From Chelonoidis abingdonii (Eukaryota > Chordata > Testudines > Testudinidae): a stretch of DNA of 64,000 bases. Where the stretch lies: NCBI RefSeq assembly GCF_003597395.2, contig NC_133770.1, positions 13,199,373-13,263,372 of the forward strand, written 5' to 3'. Shown piece after piece: positions 34,545 through 47,586 of the stretch (positions are counted from its first letter, which is position 1; every line of letters starts with the position of its first letter). The notes under the pieces are model-generated. The model worked only from the letters and a program-made list of their open reading frames with translations. It made no database searches and was not told the DNA's origin. The position numbers and the translations under genes were made by a program.

Positions 34545-35904
34545 ATAAACTGAGGCAGCATGAGTAGGGTAGGCAAACTTAAATCTGCAAAACTTTCCTT
34601 ATGAAACTAATTTTATTAGCCCCTGTAATGAGTTTTCCTAGTTTGGTAGTCTCTCATTCCATGTACACATGCATACAGAACTTCACTGTCATTCTCTGGG
34701 ATCCTACATTTTAAATTGTCAGTTAAATAGCTAGTTAAAACCACTTTATGGATTCCATATTTCTCTTTCCATGTAGAGTGGGTGCCTTAGAAAAGCAGCT
34801 TGTTGTCTCAATTTCATCATGTAAGGCAACTTAACATTTATTTTATACGTTTGAAAGCCTCCTACTCTAAGATAATTGCCAGTTAAACTTTTTTCTAGGC
34901 CTGACAAAATGACCTGCTGATAACTATACTGTTCTTGCAATGTTCAGAGCCTGGGTTTTGAAAAACAAGGCACAGATCTATAATAGGTGGCAAGAGATTC
35001 ATAAGCATGTATGTTGTCTTTACAAAATCTATCTGGGACAACTTCTCTTCAGACAACTATCTTTGGTTACAGGCATCATAGTAAAAACAATAATTAGACC
35101 AGCATTTTAAATATGGCGTGTGTGCCATAAACTTTAGTTTGGGATGGCTCACCCAGTAAATCCTGAATCTTTCAGTTTATTATTATTTGGGAGAATATTT
35201 AAAACAGAAAATACTTGTCAGAGTTTGATATTCTTACAAATAAGAAACTGCATTATGAGCGTGAGTGCTCATATGAACTAACCTGGAGGCATTGCTAAGT
35301 AACTTTATAGTGGAATTTAACTTTGACAAATGTCCATTAACGGTTTCTTCTGTATTGCTCATAATTTTAGCCAAATCACTTCCAAGAGGTTAAATGCAGT
35401 CATATTAACTGGTTGCAAGTTAAAAAGGTTAGCTTTTTTGTACGGTACTTCCCCCCCCCCCCCATAACTATGTACATGCATCAGCGCTAACCACTTTTAT
35501 ATCGGTGCATCTTGAGAAAGCATGGGCAGCTATCCTATAGTGTTTCAGTAGAGGATAGCATGCCTAGAGTAGATGCACAAAGTGGCATCAGCCATGGGCA
35601 GTATATTCTGGAATGTCCTAATGCACGAAGAGTTTTACAAATATGATTAGGGAGTCTGACCACGCTGCAAAAAAAATGTGCTGAACCAGTTGCAAGTTGT
35701 CAGCTGTGGTCTAGAAGTAACAGAACATTGCCTCCAGAATTGATGACAGAGTTTTAGCCCTGTGGTGACACTAACGAAGTTTAGAGCCAGGTATACTGTA
35801 AGGGAGATATCTACAATGGGATTATTTTGTCCAAAAATTCCCATAGTTGCTACCACGAGTGCATCTTCACTGGGAATAGCAAAAGGGACAAGGCTCTGGG
35901 CAGC
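34545..35904. other. Intron, no feature recognised
   Basis: A poly-C run is present at about 35451-35463. No exon was recognised. Confidence 0.4.
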
Positions 35905-35912
35905 CACTAGCA

Positions 35913-36568
35913 CAGGGTTGGGCAAACTTGTTGGCCCAAAGGCCACATCTGGGTATGGAAATAGTATGGCAGGCCATGAATGCTCACAAAATTAGGGGTT
36001 AGTGTATGAGAGGGGGTGAGGGCTTCAGCTTGGGGTGCGGTCTCTGGGATAGGGCTGGGGTTGGGGGTGCAAGAAGGTGCTCTGGGCTGGGACCAAGGGG
36101 TTCGAGGGCAGGAGGGGGATAAGGGCTAGGGCAGGGGGTTAGGACATGGAAGTGGGTCAGAAGTGCTTGCTCCCGGTGGCACTTACCTCAAGCAGCTCCC
36201 AGAAGCAGCAGCATGTCCCCCATCCAGCTCCTATGTGGAAGTGTGGCTAGGCAGCTCTGTGCGCCTCCACCTCGGCACCACCCCTGCAGTCCTGTTGGCC
36301 CTGGTTCCCGGCCAGTGGAAGCTGCGGTGGCTGCACATGGGGTAGAGGCAGCGTGTGGAGCCACCTGGCTACCCCTGCACATAGTAACCGGAGCAGGGAC
36401 ATGCTGCTGCTTCCAGGAGCCTTGTGGAGTGGGACAAGCCTCCGACCCCACTCCCTGACTGGAGCTCGGGAGCAGGGCAAACCCCGTTCCACGGCAGGAG
36501 CTTGAGGGCTGGATTAAAACATCTGGAGGGCTGGATGCGGCCCCCGGTCCGTAGTTTGCCCACCCTTG
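35913..36568. mobile_element. hAT non-autonomous element with perfect 8-bp TSD
   Basis: The termini CAGGGTTGGGCAAACT and AGTTTGCCCACCCTTG are inverted, with CACTAGCA duplicated exactly (35905-35912 and 36569-36576). It is 656 bp and GC-rich. The interior contains 'gggctggatgcggcccccgg' and open frames without protein resemblance. Confidence 0.9.
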
Positions 36569-36576
36569 CACTAGCA

Positions 36577-37433
36577 TTTTAAGTACTGTCATCACTCCCT
36601 GCTTTAAACGACAATGGTGCTTAAAAACCTGGTAGATTCTGGTCCTTTGTGCATTCTAGTGTTCTCACTGCTGGAACTGAATTGATGGTAGCAACAAGTA
36701 GAAATGTATTTTAAAAAGTCAGTGCTAATGTGTGGACAGGACCATAATGAATATTTGGAACAATAGTCTGTGTCAAGTGAGTGCCAATGAAAATTTCACT
36801 CTGTATTTCTTTCATCTGCAGTGATTGCCAACAACTGTAGAAATGAGCATATTTTCATCTATTTACTTGTTAACCTCATAGGCCAAAGTATCCAGCATTT
36901 CATTAACTGTAGTTCTTGGCTATGTGGCCCATTACATTTTCATACTGAACTTTGGAAAGAGACTCTTTTGAATGGCGTAAAAAGCAATTTTGCCAAAAGC
37001 ATGCAAAAGGCTACAAGACAAAAAAGTGGCACTGTAGCGCTTAAAACTGTTTTGACTAGTAAAATAATCTTAGCTCTCCAGAGTCTTGCTGTCTTTACAA
37101 AGTACCACTTCTAAAATTCTGTCATGAGTAAAGATTTCTTTCCCATGGATTCTACAGATAAGACATGTAACTTTTTTATATTTAGCCATGCTGAATTGCA
37201 GCTTGAGAATATAAAGCCACTGAGTTCAAAAGATCTCCTTAGCCTTGTCTAGAGTGGGGGAAATTTGACAAAAATGTCCCAAAGTTGTTGGCACTGGTTC
37301 ATCTCAAACAGGTTAAGCAGTATTGGGGGCTCAAGTGCCAGTGGGCTGCTGCTGTTTTAAGCACTATGTTGACACTGCTCTGAGCAGGATTAGATGACAT
37401 GGTATTTAAAATATTGGTAACCTGTGTACACTG
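36577..37433. other. Intron, no feature recognised
   Basis: A weak 'agccttgtctagagtggggg' near 37241 may be one decayed end of another Harbinger MITE. Nothing else was seen. Confidence 0.35.
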
Positions 37434-37690
37434 AGAATATATCTACAGTGCAATTAGACATCCACAGCTGACCCCTGTCAACTGGCTTGGGCTAAGGGGC
37501 TGTTTAATTGTGGAGTAGGCATTTGAGGTCTGGCTGCAGTCCAAGCTCTTGCAGGGTCCTAAAGCTTGGGCTCATGTCGGAACCCAAACATCTCCACTAC
37601 AGTTAAACAGTCCCTTACTCTAAGCCCCAGGAGCCTGAGTCAGCTGGCACAGGCTGGACATGGGTTTTTAACTGCAGTGCAATCATACCC
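37434..37690. mobile_element. PIF/Harbinger-type MITE, long palindrome
   Basis: The left half (ATCTACAGTGCAATTAGAC, then 'gggctaaggggctgtttaat') is mirrored by the right half ('gttaaacagtcccttactct', 'tgcagtgcaatcataccc'). The whole element can fold on itself. The copy at 47399-49016 belongs to the same family. Confidence 0.65.
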
Positions 37691-38118
37691 TAGGACTCCC
37701 AAGGTGCTGGACCAATGGTTAGCAAGAAACCTATCTTTTAACCTCCAGCATCCCACTTGTTTGTTTATGCTTTTTGATTGCATCTTTTCTTTATTTGTGT
37801 CTCTCTCTGATTGCATGTGTCATTATTTGTGAGATACCTAGCACGCACTTGTACACTGTTATAGAATTACCTTGCATATGATATGCTGTTTTACTGCTTG
37901 CTTACAAAACAATTAAAAATCTTTAATGGGATATAGTTAATAACTGAAAAGATATTTAACTAAGCCTTATAGTTAAATCTAACACAAATGTAAGAGAAAC
38001 CTCTCCTTTCATCCTAATTGTTACACTTTGAAGCTGTGAATTACTTTACCTGTGGGAAAGAGAATAGCTGTAACATTCACTCTAAAATTGGTATTTAACT
38101 ATTGTTGGTATATATTTA

Positions 38119-38401
38119 TGGCTTGTCTTCACTACCCAGGTAAGTCAATCTAAGTTAAGCTGCTCAGGTAGCTGGAGTTGGACATAGCTTAGATCAGCTT
38201 ACTCCGGTGTCTTCACTAGTCTGCGTTGCCGGGAGATGCTCTCCGGTCGACTTACCTTACTCTTTTTGGGGAGCTGGAGTACCGGAGTCAACCGGAGAGC
38301 ACTTTGCCATCAATTTAGCAGATCTTCATTAGACCCACTAAATCGACACCAGTTGCATCAATTGCAGCAGTGTCAGTCTCCCCGGTAGTGAAGACAAGTC
38401 C
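38119..38401. mobile_element. PIF/Harbinger-type MITE with TTA TSD
   Basis: The ends TGGCTTGTCTTCACTACC and GGTAGTGAAGACAAGTCC are inverted repeats with TTA on both sides (38116-38118 and 38402-38404). It is 283 bp and non-coding. Confidence 0.8.
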
Positions 38402-38404
38402 TTA

Positions 38405-40462
38405 ATGTGTATGTTTGTATACATCTTAAGCGATTGTTCTTGACTTTCAACTTCAGCCGCTTAGGTCCTGTCTTCCCATTTGCTAACATCATTTTGGCTT
38501 CACTGATGACAGCAACACTAAGATCTCTAGTGTAAATGGACCACCATCTGCTGTCAGAAGCTTTGATATAGTGTCATGTAACCCTGTTCAAAGAAGGTAG
38601 TCTGGATGATACTGTGATTAAAATGCTAATGCTCTTCTATGTTAGAGCTCCCACTGTTGCTAACTGATGGAGCTTAACCTGTGGTAGCAATATTATACAT
38701 TTTAGGATAGAAATTCCTAGCATAGATAAAGTTAGTGAATTTCTACGCAGGTGAGATCTGAATGTCCATTCTTCTAAGAAAAAGCTTTTCAAACCTCTTC
38801 ATAAAGAAGTGAGAGGTTCAACCCATTTATTTTTTTCTTTGAAGGCCACTTCCAGGTTTAATAGCAAGGACAACTACAAAAATTGTTTACACTTGTAAAC
38901 TTATAAACCTCGACAACATTGGCTTTATATTTCTATGAAACCTTCTTTAATAAGATTAAGGACTGAAGTAACTGTTCAGGTTGTAATGTTTTGGAATATT
39001 GGCTCACTTTTTGCTAGTATGTGATTTGATAACTGTTAGTTAAGGATTTAGTGCCTGTATATAAGCTTAAAAAGTAAGCTCAAGATAATAAAATATTTAA
39101 TACTGTATAAGCACTTGCTACTACACAGTGGAATGTACAGTTTACTAAAATTTCATTGTCTACCATTTCAAAATGTACTTCAGAGTACTGTAAGTAAAAT
39201 AGATGACTGCAGGATGAAAACCTAACCATAAATACGACCATATGCTAACACTTGTGAATGATTAAATAAACATATCTTGTATACTGTAACACTTTGATAC
39301 ATCTTTGCCTACTGTCAGATCAATACAATACAAGATAAATGAAGGATGAGGTCTGCAGCTAGCTTAGAAAATAGAGCGCATTTAGCGGATTTCTAAAGTT
39401 AATGTACCCTTCCCCCTTTCTCTGTGACAAAGACATGTCCCCTGATTAACCATTGGTTACTGCTTGCTATGGCACTCTGTTGTTGATGGTGTACCCTGAA
39501 GGTGATTGAAGTGGTTGCAGTGTCTGAATATCAAGGGCCTGGAAAAAAGAGACTTGCTGATACTGTGATGGTCAGCACAAAATTAAAAAAGACAAGTAAA
39601 ATAACTAAACTAAAAATTTGGAGGAAAAACTCTCTTAAACTTGAAAATCTAGTCAATTTAAAAAATTTTTTTCACGTGCTACACCTGCCCCTGAATCCAC
39701 TTGCTGGTTTTTGTGGTTTGGCAACCACACTGTCATAGTTTTAAAATAACTTTTTTAAAAAGTTTCTCTCCTCTGATGCTGTGTAAAGAAACATAAAAGG
39801 GAGAATGACAGTACAGAAGATGGTGTCAAATGAATATTAAAAAAAAAAAGTTTTTTGCTCTACTTTAATAATGAATTAAATTTCAGGTGTAGGAATTTTT
39901 GTTAAAAGTTGCTTTTCTTTAACCTCTTAAGGTATTTCAACACTTAAAAATTATCTACTGGTATTTACAAAATTAACAGTGTGTTGGTGGCCTTAATACA
40001 GCATGTGTTCCCATATAAATAAGTGTAGGTATGTAAAATTAGCTGAACATATTTACATAGTTGCATTTTAACTAATATTTTGGATATTGTTTGGCTATGT
40101 CTTTCTGCTTTATAGTAACTATATTAAGATTTGAGTGTAATGAATCTGCTTAAAACAATTATGAAAAATTGGTCCTAGTTGAGAGTTCACTTGAACACTT
40201 TTCTTTTAAAAAACCAACAACTTTAAAAAAGTGTGCGCATTAATCTGCACATTTATTTTTGTTTTTTCCACACAAGGTCATATTTGTTTCCTGAACTGCC
40301 TTTAAAAATTGGTAGCTATAGACGTTGTGCATTGTGAACGAAAGGGATTTTGTTAGAGCTTTGAACGTAATATGTTCACTTGGATTTCCTCAGTGGTTTA
40401 ATGGAGGCCAAATTTGGCTTATTAGATGTATTTGGGTGTTAATGTGTATGCAGAGCTCACAT
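38405..40462. other. AT-rich intron, no feature recognised
   Basis: No exon or repeat was identified. Confidence 0.4.
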
Positions 40463-40565
40463 AAAATTTTCAAAAGCACCTAGGTATTACTTTCAAAAGA
40501 GACTTAAGAACCAAAGTCAGTGAAATTGGAGTCTAGGCGTTCAAATCTCTTCCGAAAATATTGCC
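40463..40565. repeat. Old foldback repeat
   Basis: 'attttcaaaagcacctaggt' on the left and 'ttcaaatctcttccgaaaat' on the right resemble the two arms of a palindromic reptile repeat built on 'aaaagcacctaagt'. It is strongly decayed. Confidence 0.35.
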
Positions 40566-41402
40566 CTTCTTCTGTCTTTCAGTGTTGTTTCGTTAGTGGA
40601 ATTTGACATTCTAGCTCCCTGAGACAATGTAAGGTTGGTGTTCTGATCAAGTTTGTCATTAGGTTGTTATAGATTATTTTCTCCTAATGACTGATTTGGA
40701 AAACAGCATGAAAAAATTAAATAAATGGTAAGGGTGAAGACGAGACGAGACAAGAACAGATGCAGAAGCATAGATTTACGAGACTGCTGTTGCTGTGCTG
40801 GATTATGATGGTATAAGCCCAGGCAGTATGAAAACATGGTCCCTCAGGAAAGGCTGGAGGAAGTGAACTTAAATAAAGGGTTGATAAAGAGAACAGTCAT
40901 TGGCTTGTCATTTGCTTAAGAGCTACAGTATGTGGATTTTGAACACTTTATCACTTATTACATGGCAGGAAGCAGCACCACAGATTAGCTGGCATTGCTT
41001 AATACCTGTAGTTGGAGTCCAGGTCGTATTAAAAAAAAAAAAAGAATATAAATGAAAATAGTCATGAATTGTCCCAAATCCATCCATTAAGGGTGATGTG
41101 CATTGGGACACTAACTGGGCATCTGTGTCCTTCTTTTGCTGCTTTTTAGTCTGTGTTTAATATACTCCCTTTCAGTCCTGGTTGACAAATTTAGCCCCAG
41201 AAATGCAGTGGCTATCCTTTTCTTCCCACATGGGACCACTATCAGTTAAAAACTAATGTGTTTATATTATATTCCATGTTAAAAGATTCTAGAGTGCACA
41301 AGTTGAAATGTAAGCACTACCTGAAAATTGCTGCTTTCACCATTGAAACACAGTTTTGTCTGGAGTGAAATATAGTAGCTTTTTTTGACAGCAGTTTTAC
41401 AC

Positions 41403-41510
41403 AATATCATAGAACATCAGGGTTGGAAGGGACCTCAGGAGGTCATCCATCCTCTTTGGAACCCTCTTTCAGGTAGTTGAAAGTAGCTATCAAATCCCCC
41501 CTCATTCATG
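41403..41510 (-). mobile_element. CR1 LINE 3' fragment, antisense
   Basis: 'atcatagaacatcagggttg' + 'gaagggacctcaggaggtca' is the complement of the CR1 tail. A truncated piece of ORF2 complement, 'gctatcaaatcccccctcat', follows after an internal deletion. Confidence 0.7.
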
Positions 41511-44500
41511 TAGTTTAAGACATGGAAAGAAAAAACATCCTGTTGAAACTACAAGATTTAAATAGGCAGCAATTACAGTGTTGTAATTAGATGAGAGAGT
41601 TAAAATTGGTCAAGATGTCAGAGTTAATACCACTGCCCTTGAAAAAATGCCCTTGGATTCATGATGACCTGTGTTTGAACTTCTCCAAAAGACAGTAGCA
41701 GAGTGACCCTCTAACACCATGCTAAAGCACTGGTTCAGCTGTGATTCAGATTAATGAATTGCTGTCATACCACTTTGTGTATTATCTAGATGTTTAAGGT
41801 CTTCCATCCACGTATAGATTGTGACCCAGCCTTACTTAGTATGAGATCTGACAGTATCACAATATAAAATGGTATTTGTGTGGGCTTGAAGTTTGTCCTT
41901 TTGCCTATTTTTCTACATGTACTTTTTATGATAGGTAATTTTTAAAAGATTCATGGTATAATATCTCAGGACTAAGGTAATTTGGAGTATTTTAATGTAA
42001 GGCTTTCTTTAACCCCGCAATCTCTTTATCGTTTTTCTTTTTAATCACCCCGTTTTACATTGTCAGTCATGTGCCCCCAAAATTCATGGAGCAACATCTT
42101 TCAAGAATTACTTTAATTTTATTTCTTGGACTAACAGCATGAGGATATTTTGTCATTAACATCATAATTACTGTGTTATTGACATTGTGCTTCTCTCCTA
42201 CTTACTTTCCTCACCCAAAAAAGTTAACTAGCAACAGCATCTTAACTGAATGGTAGTGAAAATTAGGAGCTTGAAGGTAAATTGTTTTCTCCTACCTCAA
42301 TCTGTTAGTTGCAGATTGTTATCCAGAGGTTGCAGAAACAATTGTTCAAATAAAATCTTGTTGTGGATATGCATTTTAAGCATTATTGTTGGTATAAGAG
42401 CTAATGCGTTAAAGTTGTGACAGCAGAGTCAGTGTCTTTGCTTGTACACATTTTCTTACAAGTCTATCAACTCCTAAACCAAAAACCTCACAAGAATACA
42501 GAGCCCCTACATTTTTATTTATCTTATACTTAGTGTTTCAATAATAATTTTCAAAGTAGAAGTTCCCAGATATGACAGATGTCTTCTCTCTTCTTTTTAA
42601 AATTTCCTTACCTGTTTAAGACAATGGTCAAAAGTATTTATTCAAACATATATAGAGACATGTAAATAATTTACCTTCCTGACAAAGTGCTGATAAAACT
42701 TTTATTCTTTTGGACCTAAATTTACAGGCCTCTATTGCAGTGTCCATCTTATTACTGCAATACTAATGAATTCTTAAGAAGACAATGCTCTGCCTTGCTC
42801 TGGCTAAACTGCATTATTACAGCTAGTTACAAAAAACTAGCACCACACATAGCTTACCAGTTGGCAGACTGATATATATATAGATATATATACATACACA
42901 CACTTTCTCTCACTCCTTTCTTCAAAGCATTTTTATAAAACATCTATGGTACTCCATAAATCTTCAGTGTTTAGTTGCAAAATGTTTGCAGGGAGGATTT
43001 TCTGATTTACTATGGAATTTTTAGTGCACTTCTGCATTATATTATGCTTGGTCACTCCCGTATAATTAAAATTACTTATCCAAATCAGGTTGTTGTGTTG
43101 GTGGTCTTTTTTTTAAACGATGTTTTAGTAGGCAAGCTCAGCAAACTAGCATCTAGGAGTGTGTCTGCCACATCAGTAAGCTTTCTGATATGGTAACGAA
43201 GACTTTTATCCAGTTAATGCTGCTACTTAGTTTTCAGTGTTGATTCAGGGGGAGCTCTTTGCTGGAAAACCATTGTCAGTAATTGTTTTGTGGTGGCAAA
43301 AATGATGATTAAAATTCCTGTTGATGAATCATTGAGAAGTGCTCAGTGTAAATCTCCTTTAAAATGTTAAGTAGAGAGAGTCCTTTTGAAAGAACTTCAA
43401 AGTATGTGATGTGAGTTGGCTGAGCAAGTCTAATCTGTTTCCTAGTCTATACATGGCTCTGCTATGGATACAGTTTAAACTAGGGATCAAATTGGAATTG
43501 GGAGAAGATAGTGGTATTTATTTTCTCAAGCTCCCTCAGTAAATCCATCTCTACCCACGTGAGGCTCCAGAATGAGATGCTACTCAGAGTAGATCATGCA
43601 GATCTTCTAATTATAATTCTCCCAGTTTCTTGTGTGCTTTGATCATCAGTGAAAGTGGTTAATGTCTTTCCAGACCAGTGATCGGGGTGGGCCAGACATT
43701 GGGCCAAATTCTGACAGGCACTGCATAAACCCATCTAACAACAGGTTCATAGTGTAGAAGTGTTCTACTCTAAATTACTTCAAAATTGAATGCTTAGCTG
43801 CTCTTCAAGTTCTTCAAGAGTGTGCAGAGAGGCATTTTGGCATGGAATGTGTGTCAGGATGTAGTCCACATATTTATGCTCCTTGACCTGCCAGTGGCTA
43901 TGATGAATGACTGCTCGTTGCAGATTTTTTGCTCTTGGAGGGAGTAATTTGCTTGGGGTATGTGTTGGGCTGATACTAGCAAATACCAATACATATAATA
44001 AAAGACTGCTTTTTTCAGCTTACAATTGTACACATTTTGAGAATTTTTGTGGTTCCAGCAAGGTTCTCTTTAAATTGTCTTTGTACTGAGCAGGCTACAG
44101 ACTCCACTGAGCACTACGTTTTTGTCCTTGGGCAAGTCTACACTTGCCCAGGACAAAATGAGTGAGGGGAATTGTGGGGGGTGGGAGGGATGTATACAGA
44201 GGGGGTTTTCACTCTCTTCCCTACAAGATGTGGGTGTTCAGAGGCTAGAGGTGAGTGGATGGATGTGTGTATGTGTAGGCTTGAGTGGTGTGTAGAGAGT
44301 GTCCCAGGGCTGCTGCCATCTCCTGATCGGGCTGAGCATGTCCCTGAAACCAGCAGCATTCCCTCTCCCCCTGCAGTGAGGAGGCAGGGCTGCATGTGCC
44401 CTGTCATGAAAGGTGGTCAGTGAGCAGGATACAGCAGGTGTTTAAACGGCACCCCATATACCTGCTGGGGCTGCACAGAGAGGATTAGTGGCACAGTTTC

Positions 44501-45027
44501 TTACCTGGGCAGCATATATAAGACTGAGGTTTGGCCATGCAGTTTATAGAGAACATTAGTTCATATTTTTTGCCCTAAAGTTTTATGTTGTTAAAAATGA
44601 CCCTGAATTGCAACTATGTGTCAATTTCTTACACAATTAGGGATTTTTTTAATTCATCTCCTGGAAGAATGAGGAATATGGCTCTTAGAGATTTTCTCCA
44701 CAAATGGAGAGGAAACTCAGATCTTTGAGGCAAGTCAGTGGACTTTTTCTTTTGTATCTGGAGAATGTGTCACTAGGGATCCTTCCAAATCCCTGGAATC
44801 CTCCAAGTAACAGCATTTTATGATTCATGCTCATATTTCTTCCTCTTCCTCCTCCTCCTCCTCCTCCTTTCATTCTTTCTTGACTTAGAGAGTTACTTGT
44901 GGAAGGGAGTGCAAAAGGCAGCAAATGTATTGGTTGACACCCCCGATTTCAAGAGGATCTACACTGAGAAATATTGGGATGAGCAGTGGTGGTGTGTGTA
45001 TCCAGAGCCTATCTAATGAACCATAAT
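41511..45027. other. Intron with two simple repeats
   Basis: A (TA)n/(CA)n microsatellite lies at 42873-42903 and a (TCC)n tract at 44841-44868. 'gcaagtctacacttgcccag' near 44131 may be one end of a Harbinger MITE. No exon was recognised. Confidence 0.45.
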
Positions 45028-45512
45028 TAGGGCCCCATCAAATTCACGGTCCGTTTTGGTCAATTTCATGGTCATAGGGCTTTAAAAATAGTAAATTTCA
45101 TGATTTGAGCTATTTAAATTTGAAATTTTATGGTGGTGTAATTTTAGGGGTCCTGACCCCAAAAGGAGTTATGTGGGGGAGGTTGCAGTACTGCTACCTT
45201 TTACTTCTGCGCTGCTGCTGGTGGTGGCACTGCCTTCAGAGCTGGGCAGCTGGAGAGTGGTGGCTGCTGGCTGGGGGCCCAGCTTTGAAGGCAGAGCCAG
45301 CAGCAGTGCAGAAATAAGGATAGCATAGTATGGTATTGCTGCCCTTACTTCTGCGCTGCTGCTGGTGGGTTGCTGCGGGGGGCACCCAACCAACAGCCAC
45401 CGCTTTCTGGCCATCCAGCTCTGATTGCAGCACAGAAGTAAGGGTGGCAATACCGCAATCCCCCTAAAATAATCTTGACCCCCCGCCTTCAACTCCTTTT
45501 TGCATCAGGACC
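45028..45512. mobile_element. hAT-like foldback element, right end truncated
   Basis: The left end 'tagggccccatcaaattcac' followed by 'ggtccgttttggtcaatttc' is a known hAT-type terminus. Internal inverted copies of 'cttctgcgctgctgctgg' and 'agcagtgcagaaataagg' form a foldback. The right arm stops near 'catcaggacccccaattt', so the expected mirrored terminus is absent. Confidence 0.5.
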
Positions 45513-45540
45513 CCCAATTTGAGAAATACTGGGTCTCCAC

Positions 45541-45728
45541 TGATCTCTCAGTGGTTTGAGCATTGGCCTGCTAAATCCAGGGTTGTGAGTTCAGTCTTTG
45601 AGGGGACCATTTAGGGAACTGGGGTTTAAAAAAAAAAACCTGTTTGGGGATTTGTCCTGCCTTGAGCAGGGGGTTGGACTAGATGACCTCCTGAGGTTCC
45701 TTCCATCCCTAATATTCTATGATTTCTA
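45541..45728 (+). mobile_element. tRNA-derived SINE with CR1-like tail
   Basis: The pol III A-box region 'tctcagtggtttgagcattg' and B box 'ggttgtgagttcagtc' are followed by the body and a tail 'gttggactagatgacctcct' ending 'aatattctatgatttctat', which resembles the CR1 3' end. This is the turtle pol III SINE type. A (A)n expansion interrupts the body at about 45629. Confidence 0.85.
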
Positions 45729-46250
45729 TTATATGAATATGTAGATGTGTTCTGAGTAATTTTATATAACATTTGTTAAAATGCTGGTGGCAGCCTAGTG
45801 CTCTGCTTACATTTGCGTTACCACTAGTGGAGCTGCTGCAGTGGGGAAATTTTAGAGAAATGTATGTAGAGAAGGTCACTGAATTATGAACTGTTCCACC
45901 AGTATGGGCCTCAATTGTATTTTGAGTAAGGTGCCAATTTGAGTTTGGAGATGTGTTGAGCAACAAAATTGCATTTTTTTTTTTCTGGACTCTTGATTCT
46001 CATGTCTCCTGGCCCAGAAAACACTGAAGTTAAGCGGCAGCTGAGAGTCCTTTGTGGTTGGACACGTGGAAATGTTTGGGCCCAATGATACTGACTCCCT
46101 GAAGGATGTTGCTCTGCTTTGCCTCTTCAGGGACTTAGAATTGAGACACTCTGTGTAGCCAGTATAGTTAGATACAGGGGAAGTGTCAGGGCAAGCAAGC
46201 CTCTTCTTGAGGCACTCATGTCAGGATGTGGCAATCAGAGAGAGAATCCT
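45729..46250. other. No feature recognised
   Basis: Unique-looking intronic sequence with a poly-T at about 45976. Confidence 0.4.
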
Positions 46251-47130
46251 TAAGGCCTTATCTACATTACAGAGTTAAGTTGAGTGAAGTCATATCAACG
46301 ATCATATGCCGCTTTAATTACATCAACTGTGCATGTCCACACAATGCACCTTATGTCAACAGAGTGCATCTACAGTCGGTGTTTTTGCATCAACAGAGAG
46401 AGTGTTGCATCATTGGTAGCTATCCCACTGTGCATTCTCCACCCTCTGCCACTCACTGATCTGGGAACAGATTGTAGTGCATCATAGGAGTGTGCTCACT
46501 GTCCCATGAGGCCGTTCTTTCTATCTCATCATTCCCATGGCTTCGGACTTCATTTCATGCCTTTTTGAACAGCCCCTGTAAACTGTGCTTCTGCTGTCTC
46601 TGCCTGAAAACATGGATCCTGAAAACAGCTGACTCATCTAGTGATGAGTATTATGAACGCAACATGGCTGGCACTGTAGTATTTCATGAGCTGGGAAACA
46701 GAAAGTGAGCTGGGAAACATGGTGGAACGTCTGTACTGGACTCAGTAAACAAGCATTGAGTGGTGGGATCAGATCATGATGCATGTATGGGATGATTAGC
46801 AGTGTCTGCAGAATTTTTGGATGCACAAAGCCACCTTCCTGGAATTATGTGTGGAGCTTGCTCTGCCCTGTGGCTCAGGGACACCAGAGTGAGAGCTGCC
46901 CTCACAGGGAAAAGGAAGTGGTGATTGCTATGCAGAAGCTGGTGACTCCAGACTGCTGCCGGTCAGTCGAATCAGTTTGGAGTTGGAAAGTGCACTGCAG
47001 GAGGGGTGGGGGCCGGGGTGGGGGTTGGGGAGTTGCGGTGATGCAAGTGTGCAGGGCTGTTCATCACCTCCTGCTACAAAGGACTGTGAATCTGGGTAAT
47101 GTGCAAGAAATAACTGGTGGCTTTATGGCA
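46251..47130 (+). pseudogene. PIF/Harbinger transposase fragment
   Basis: The left terminus is 'taaggccttatctacattac'. From about 46660 the plus strand carries a decayed N-terminal half of a HARBI1-like transposase: the nucleotides encode remnants of WWDHI...QVWDD, LQNFRMRKATF and, at about 46940-46970, KLVTPDCCRSV. A G-rich insertion lies at 47003-47030, then MQVCRAV and RRTVNLGNVQ. The DDE catalytic region and the right terminus are missing. It is related to the element at 55709-60016 but lies in the opposite orientation to that element's transposase. Confidence 0.75.
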
Positions 47131-47586
47131 ATGGTAATACAAATAACAATAAAAACTTATCAGTCCTCTGAAGGCCAGAAAGCTGAAACCTGAACTTAGG
47201 AAGGGAAATTTCAAACCCCTCTATTTAACCTAGTTAAAATCAACTCGGACATCTTGTCAGAAGTTGTTTCTTAAGTGTTATGCCTGAACATATACAGATG
47301 AGGAAAGGTCATCCAGACCAGCAAGTAAGCTTCTTAATTGAGAGCTTGTGGCTGCTAGCCAATAGGTTTTGCCTGTAAGGCTGCAAGTACTTCTCGATGG
47401 GTATGTCTACATAGCAAAGAAAAACCCACAGCTTGCCTGTGCCAGCTGACTTGGGCTTGCAGGCCTGGGCTGCTGGGCTGTTTCACTGGCTGGTGCCCAG
47501 GCTCTAGGACCCTCCAGCCTGAGCCCAGAATTCTACACAGCAGTGAAGCAGCCCAAGTCCCATGAACTTGAGTCAGTTAGCACAGG

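Noticed and set aside
36188..36595. 135-codon minus-strand frame
   Set aside because: Inside and overrunning a hAT element with a perfect TSD; low-complexity GC-rich sequence.
36797..36930. Possible exon after 'tttctttcatctgcag'
   Set aside because: The acceptor-like sequence is good, but the following frame has no donor, no motif and unremarkable composition.
45541..45728. tRNA gene
   Set aside because: A and B boxes are present but no cloverleaf; the CR1-like 3' tail identifies a SINE.
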